DNA of 60,835 bases, from positions 1-60,835 of the forward strand of contig NBAZ01000048.1 in the NCBI GenBank assembly GCA_002794735.1, in the 5' to 3' direction. The notes beneath the pieces were generated by a model. It searched no databases. It saw only the letters and a list, made by a program, of their open reading frames with translations, and was not told where the DNA came from. This DNA is from Pyrrhoderma lamaoense (taxonomy: Eukaryota; Basidiomycota; Agaricomycetes; Hymenochaetales; Hymenochaetaceae). This document shows, piece by piece, positions 56,643 to 60,835 of the stretch (position 1 is its first letter; each line of letters opens with the position of its first letter). A program made the position numbers and the translations under genes.

Positions 56643-59363
56643 ATGCCGTTTATTGACTATATAACAGAGGTATCAGATAACTTGCGAGGAGGTTTCATAC
56701 AGAAATGCATACAAGTGTCTATCTCTACGCTTCTCGTATATAACACAAGTACGTTTTTTTAGCATCTGCATTCGGGATAAGACTGACATGAAATCAGTAT
56801 TGAGTATAGATAAGGAGGTGAGTAAATTCAACATCAATGGACAACAAGTCTGACTCTGGCTCGTTAGATCAAGTATTTCTGGGTTAGCTCCTTCTCTTGT
56901 AACTCTCTTCTGCGGCTGACAATGTTATAGACAAAAAGATGGTATAGATTAACGCATATACTTTTCTTCATCGTTAGTACATTATCTCTTACTTTCATTC
57001 TGATAACTGATAACTGGCCCGTAGAATCGCTACGTTGGCATACTTGGCTCCTTCTCCAAATTGACATGTAAGTCTCAAGCAAAGTTGAAGTAATCATCAT
57101 ATCCATCTGTCTTGATTTTGTCACAGTCCTTTCTAGTAAAGTAACAAACGAACTGTATGGATATTTATCAATCGTTTCAATATGGTTATTAACTGATCTT
57201 TTAGATGTGAATACTAGTGTTTTCTCTTCTCTGCAACGAGCTTATACAAATATATAAAAGGTTCTTTTTCTGTTTGGACAGGAACTATCTCAAGTAAATT
57301 CATCGTCTTATAATTCGTATATAACTATGAATGACTATTAACAAATGTCCTAAACAGATATTCTAATAGGCACTGAAAACTAAACTTTTAGTTAGATTTC
57401 ACCAATGTGTAGGTGATTTTGTAGCAAGATCAGGGGTTTTATAATCTGTCTACACCAGACACGACCGTAATATCTAGAATCTGTTAGTAAAAGTAGTAAA
57501 AATACCGAATTGACTTCTAGTCCACACAAAGCGCTTCTGGCTGGCGTGTGTCGCTCCGACCAAACGTGTGGTTGAGTAAAAGACCGCCTCGGTCGACAGA
57601 ATAGAGGTTCGGGGCGCTGTAGAGGCCGACCGAGACCAATTGGGAGGGAACTAAAGCATCTGGAGCACTTGTAGATTCCGACCGAGCGAGCCGAGAGAGT
57701 CTAATGCGAGGTGAATAGAAAGATAGAGTACTAGAATTGAGCTTTGAGATCTAAACTGCGGTACAGGAAGGTAATCTAAAAACTAGCGCCTCAAGTCTGG
57801 AGGGCTTAATCTTATATACTGTCCGTAGTGTTATCCATAAGCAAAATAACTAATCAAAAGTGTTGCTGGCCGTGAGGCATCCGCCCGAGCGACCAGCTAA
57901 CTGTAGAAAGTGATAAGAAGGCCATGCGGCCGAGCCCTGAACTAAAATAGAGTGAAAATGGGGGAACAAGAGTAATAAGGTCGATTCAAGGCTTAGAAAC
58001 CATAACAAAAGGAGAAAGCCACATTGACAATATGAATTACATGTGGAAAGCAGGGCAGTGATTAAGAAAATGAAGGGTATGTAGCTCCACTTTGGCTCAG
58101 AGCCGAGCAGTGAGGTTCGACCGAGCGGCCGAGGCAAGTGGTGTGCTCTATTTAGCCTCAAAAAGGGGCTCGGTCGGCGCTAGGGACCTTCGGTCGGACT
58201 CGGTCGGGACATAGAGGCGTCTGGTATGAGTTGATTGGGACATAGGTGGTGTCTACAGGTGTCATTTGGTCGAGGATAGTTATCTGTAGGTTTTAGGGGC
58301 AAGAGTAGAGGCGTGGATTGTGTATTCTTTAGTTCACTGGCCACTGGGATAATGTGGATTCCTCGGTCGGTGCCTAATCCTCTAATATGACGTATAAACC
58401 CTTTACGACCAGCCAAACAGTTAGCCTATCCTACAGCACTATAATCGATTGTGTGTATTTCTTACTACTGCTTTCGGATAATCCTAATAGAAAGTATAGA
58501 CATCCTAGTGCTACGAGTGCTTGCACTTTGGAATAAAAGTGAGTGAGCTGCATACTTATCACAATACCTTCTGACAACGGTAGGCACCTTATTATCTATT
58601 ATTCTGTATGCACTTATTCTCTGTGAAGCGATTGTGAGGATTAGTCTGGGTGTCATAGGAGTTACAGTGAAACACGGTATGCTCTTGTATAATTTCTGGA
58701 ATACTAATGCTGACCCACCGAAGAACATGCATTTTCTCTCACGAAAGGTGTGTCATCGTGCACCACAGATACTGTTCGGCTGCAGCACACAGTCTACTTT
58801 CAATTTACTGACTGGTGTGTTTCTGTTACTTTCTCATCAATGTGCATACTTATTTATCTGATATACCAGGGTAACGATGGCGATTGTCGAATCCATTGTT
58901 TTGTCTTTGACCCTATACAAAACAGTAGAGCATTGGAAATTATTGGGTCTAAGAGGATCTAATCTTATAAATATAATGATCAAGGATCAAATCGTCTATT
59001 ATCTGATGTACGTACGCTGACTTTTATTCAACATACATACTGAAGCTGAAAGAGATTTCATGAAGGGTTATATTTTGTAGTGCGATAAACATTGCAAACT
59101 CAAAAATCAACTATGTTGGATCTTACTCTATGGAAGAGGCGGCCATTTTTGCTCTTCTCGGAAACTCTGATTTCCTATGTCTTCTTGGAAGTTGCATGTT
59201 TCTAAACCTGAAAGAGGCTGGAGATCTGGATGTCAATGAAGGAACAAATATCCCGAGCTTGAATATACCAGCTAGTACTATCAGCGATCCTCATTTCGCC
59301 ACTTCAGCTAGCTCCTTTCCAAGTATGTCAGAGTGTAACCTATCATGTTTTTTTTCGATCTGA
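56643..59363 (+). CDS. DUF6533-type seven-helix membrane protein, copy D, with an LTR in one intron
   Basis: Starts MPFIDYITEVSDNLRGGFIQ, then ILSIDKE, the 9-nt exon TATTTCTGG at about 56873, TKRWYRLTHILFFI, NRYVGILGSFSKLT, FLSSKVTNEL, the AT exon, SFSVWTGTIS (57261-57293), then a 1206-nt intron holding the family 1 LTR, ILVLRVLALWNK (from 58500), TLLSIILYALILCEAIVRI, VTMAIVESIVLSLTLYKTVEHW and GNSDFLCLLGSCMFLNLKEAGD. It ends in TGA at 59361; an alternative splice near 59322 could give a shorter end. Exons are all open, so the gene may still work if the long intron is removed. Confidence 0.68.
57374..58435 (-). mobile_element. LTR family 1, uninterrupted copy in an intron of DUF6533 copy D
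   Basis: 1062 bp. The plus strand reads TGAAAACTAAAC..CCTATCCTACA, which is the reverse complement of the family 1 LTR at 35656. It is flanked by the 4-bp duplication GCAC (57370-57373 and 58436-58439). The pre-insertion sequence GCACTATAAT is still visible in copy B as an intact intron. It shows a single CTTTA at the position where the gypsy element entered the other copy. Confidence 0.9.
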
Positions 59364-60032
59364 CACTATTGTTATAGATTCCATGACTTAGATAAATTCC
59401 CAAACTTGACACTTTATCACCGAAGCCATATCGAATAACTCCTTTCGACGATGAAACTACTGACTATTACAAGGAGGGCATTGAAGCAAAGAGCAACAAT
59501 TCCATTTTCAGCGATGAAAGCGAAAATAAAAGTCGAAGAATACTTATAGGCGTATTATCGGTACATAGAAATGTAGATTAAATATGCTTAGTAACAACCT
59601 TTTTTTACTAATTTCCGAGAATATAATTTTATCTAAGCAACTTTATATGCCGATGTATGGGTATGGCCGGTAGAGTTATGAGACTCGTAGGCACAGGCTG
59701 ATGGCACTCCTGAGTTCCACATTGACTGCTTCGTGCACTTTTTTGCTACTGCTATATTCACGTATATCAGCTTCCCTCCTGGTCTCAAATCTACGACAAC
59801 TATTGTGCAAACATTCAATACACATATACAATGCAATGAACTAGCATAGGTATGGGTGGAGGGCACTCGTGAAAAAAGCTATATGAGCTTGTTAATAACG
59901 CATGTGAGTCTTCAGTAGATTTATATATGTATACCACTTTCTCAAAGTTTTGGCTCACATGACTTCTTCTTATCGTCTTCTCCTCTTTTTTTGTCTTTCT
60001 ACCCGAGGATTCCCTGGATTTGAGCATATTTG
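59364..60032. other. Spacer before the right-edge retrotransposon
   Basis: 3' flank of copy D, AT-rich, with no recognisable gene. Confidence 0.4.
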
Positions 60033-60346
60033 TGTCAGCGACCAGCAGAGCCTCTACTTGATAAGTACTAAGTGTGAGCAACACAAAGTGGGGAACAAGT
60101 GTATTGAGGTACTGGGATAAGACAAGAACAAAGTTAAGTTATACATGAGCTACTAAGCGGTCTTATATATCTAATGATCCTGGGAAAAGTATGAGGTAAT
60201 AACTACGTAGCACCCAATCACCTGACTCCCAGTGACTAAGCCAGTCACATAACAACCGGTAACCTTCTTAGTAACCATTTACGTGATAGAAGAGAAATAA
60301 TAAGAAAATAAAAGAAATAACTACAAGTTCGTTTCCGTTCATGACA
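60033..60346 (-). repeat. 3' LTR of a second gypsy element
   Basis: On the minus strand it begins TGTCATGAACGG, right after a purine tract (AGGAGGGGG), and ends CGCTGACA, 314 bp. A TATATAA box sits inside near 60165. It starts with the same TGTCATG as the complete element but is otherwise different, so it is another family. Confidence 0.65.
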
Positions 60347-60379
60347 TCACCCCCTCCTTATGCAAAATGTCCTCGTTTT

Positions 60380-60835
60380 CTATTCTGCAAGTGGGTCAGT
60401 GAACCGATAGACAGGTTGGAATGGTAGCTGCTGGAAATCCACACTATGTAGCTTGCGAGGGGCCAATGGGTTTTGTCGATAAAACTCAGCTACGACCTCG
60501 GGTGCATTCTTCAAGTAACTTGCTGGCAACCACTGGTCATGCTCATGCGAATACCCTTTCCACTTCACCTTGAACTGCAACGCTCCACGTCCTACTATCC
60601 TAGCTCCTAACACTTCCTCCACTTCCCATTCTTCATTCCCATCTACAATCTCTGGCGGTGATGGTGGTGGTCGTTGCTGTGACTCGAACTGGGGAGAGTG
60701 ATATGGGATAACAGAACTTCATTGAATACGGGGTGAATCCTCCAAGTGTCTGGTAACTTCAACTTGTATGCAGCTTTGCCAACCTTTTCTACAATCGTGA
60801 ATGGACCCAGTCTTTTATTGTCTAAACTTTTTCAT
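60380..60835 (-). mobile_element. Ty3/gypsy pol C-terminus and chromodomain, partial at window edge
   Basis: Minus strand. The GPF-type integrase tail ([20 protein letters not shown], then [12 protein letters not shown]), a Pro-rich linker and a chromodomain (EEWEVEEVLGARIV, LQFKVKWKGYS, QWLPASYLKN), ending RFTDPLAE and a stop at about 60380. Two single-base frame breaks (near 60822 and near 60700) separate the pieces, again at short runs. The rest of the element lies beyond the window. Confidence 0.85.

Overview
The window is nuclear DNA of a filamentous basidiomycete, most likely an Agaricomycete. Genes carry many short introns of about 50-80 nt with GT..AG ends. The recognisable products are typical of that group: a sedolisin tripeptidyl peptidase, an Msb1/Mug8-domain protein, DUF6533 and DUF6534 seven-helix membrane proteins, a kinase-like protein, Argonaute, an FMN-dependent hydroxy-acid dehydrogenase and a chromovirus-type Ty3/gypsy retrotransposon. 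Family names come from remembered motifs; no database search was run.

Layout. 1-12.5 kb is ordinary gene-dense sequence: sedolisin (+), pseudokinase (-), Msb1/Mug8 (+), DUF6534 (-). 12.5-24.6 kb is AT-rich and holds two tandem DUF6533 receptor-like genes (copies A and B) plus decayed pieces. 24.6-27.6 kb is an Argonaute gene (-), followed by a small PD-(D/E)XK-like gene (+) and a decaying FMN dehydrogenase (-). 33-60.8 kb is repeat-rich. It holds three copies (33.6, 45.6 and 50.2 kb) of a multi-copy gene family that I do not recognise, two more DUF6533 genes (C at 53.0 kb, D at 56.6 kb), a wrecked copy (E), two LTR families, a young full-length Ty3/gypsy element, and the 3' end of another gypsy element running off the right edge.

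History that can be read directly. A DUF6533 gene (E) was hit by a ~1.06 kb LTR (4-bp duplication CCAT). That LTR was then hit by the 6.5 kb gypsy element (5-bp duplication CTTTA, LTRs differing at 1 of 446 positions). The same 1.06 kb LTR sits uninterrupted in an intron of copy D (4-bp duplication GCAC) and preserves the empty site of the gypsy insertion.

Most notable. (1) DUF6533 copies A-D are all open only if a 9-nt and a 2-nt micro-exon are spliced; copy A then gives a clean 942-nt CDS. (2) The three-copy unknown family has conserved flanks. (3) The kinase lacks all three catalytic hallmarks. (4) The gypsy element has Tf1-style self-priming geometry. (5) About fourteen single-base frame breaks, most of them at homopolymer runs, lie in otherwise well-conserved genes. 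They look like read or assembly errors and should be corrected before anything here is called a pseudogene.
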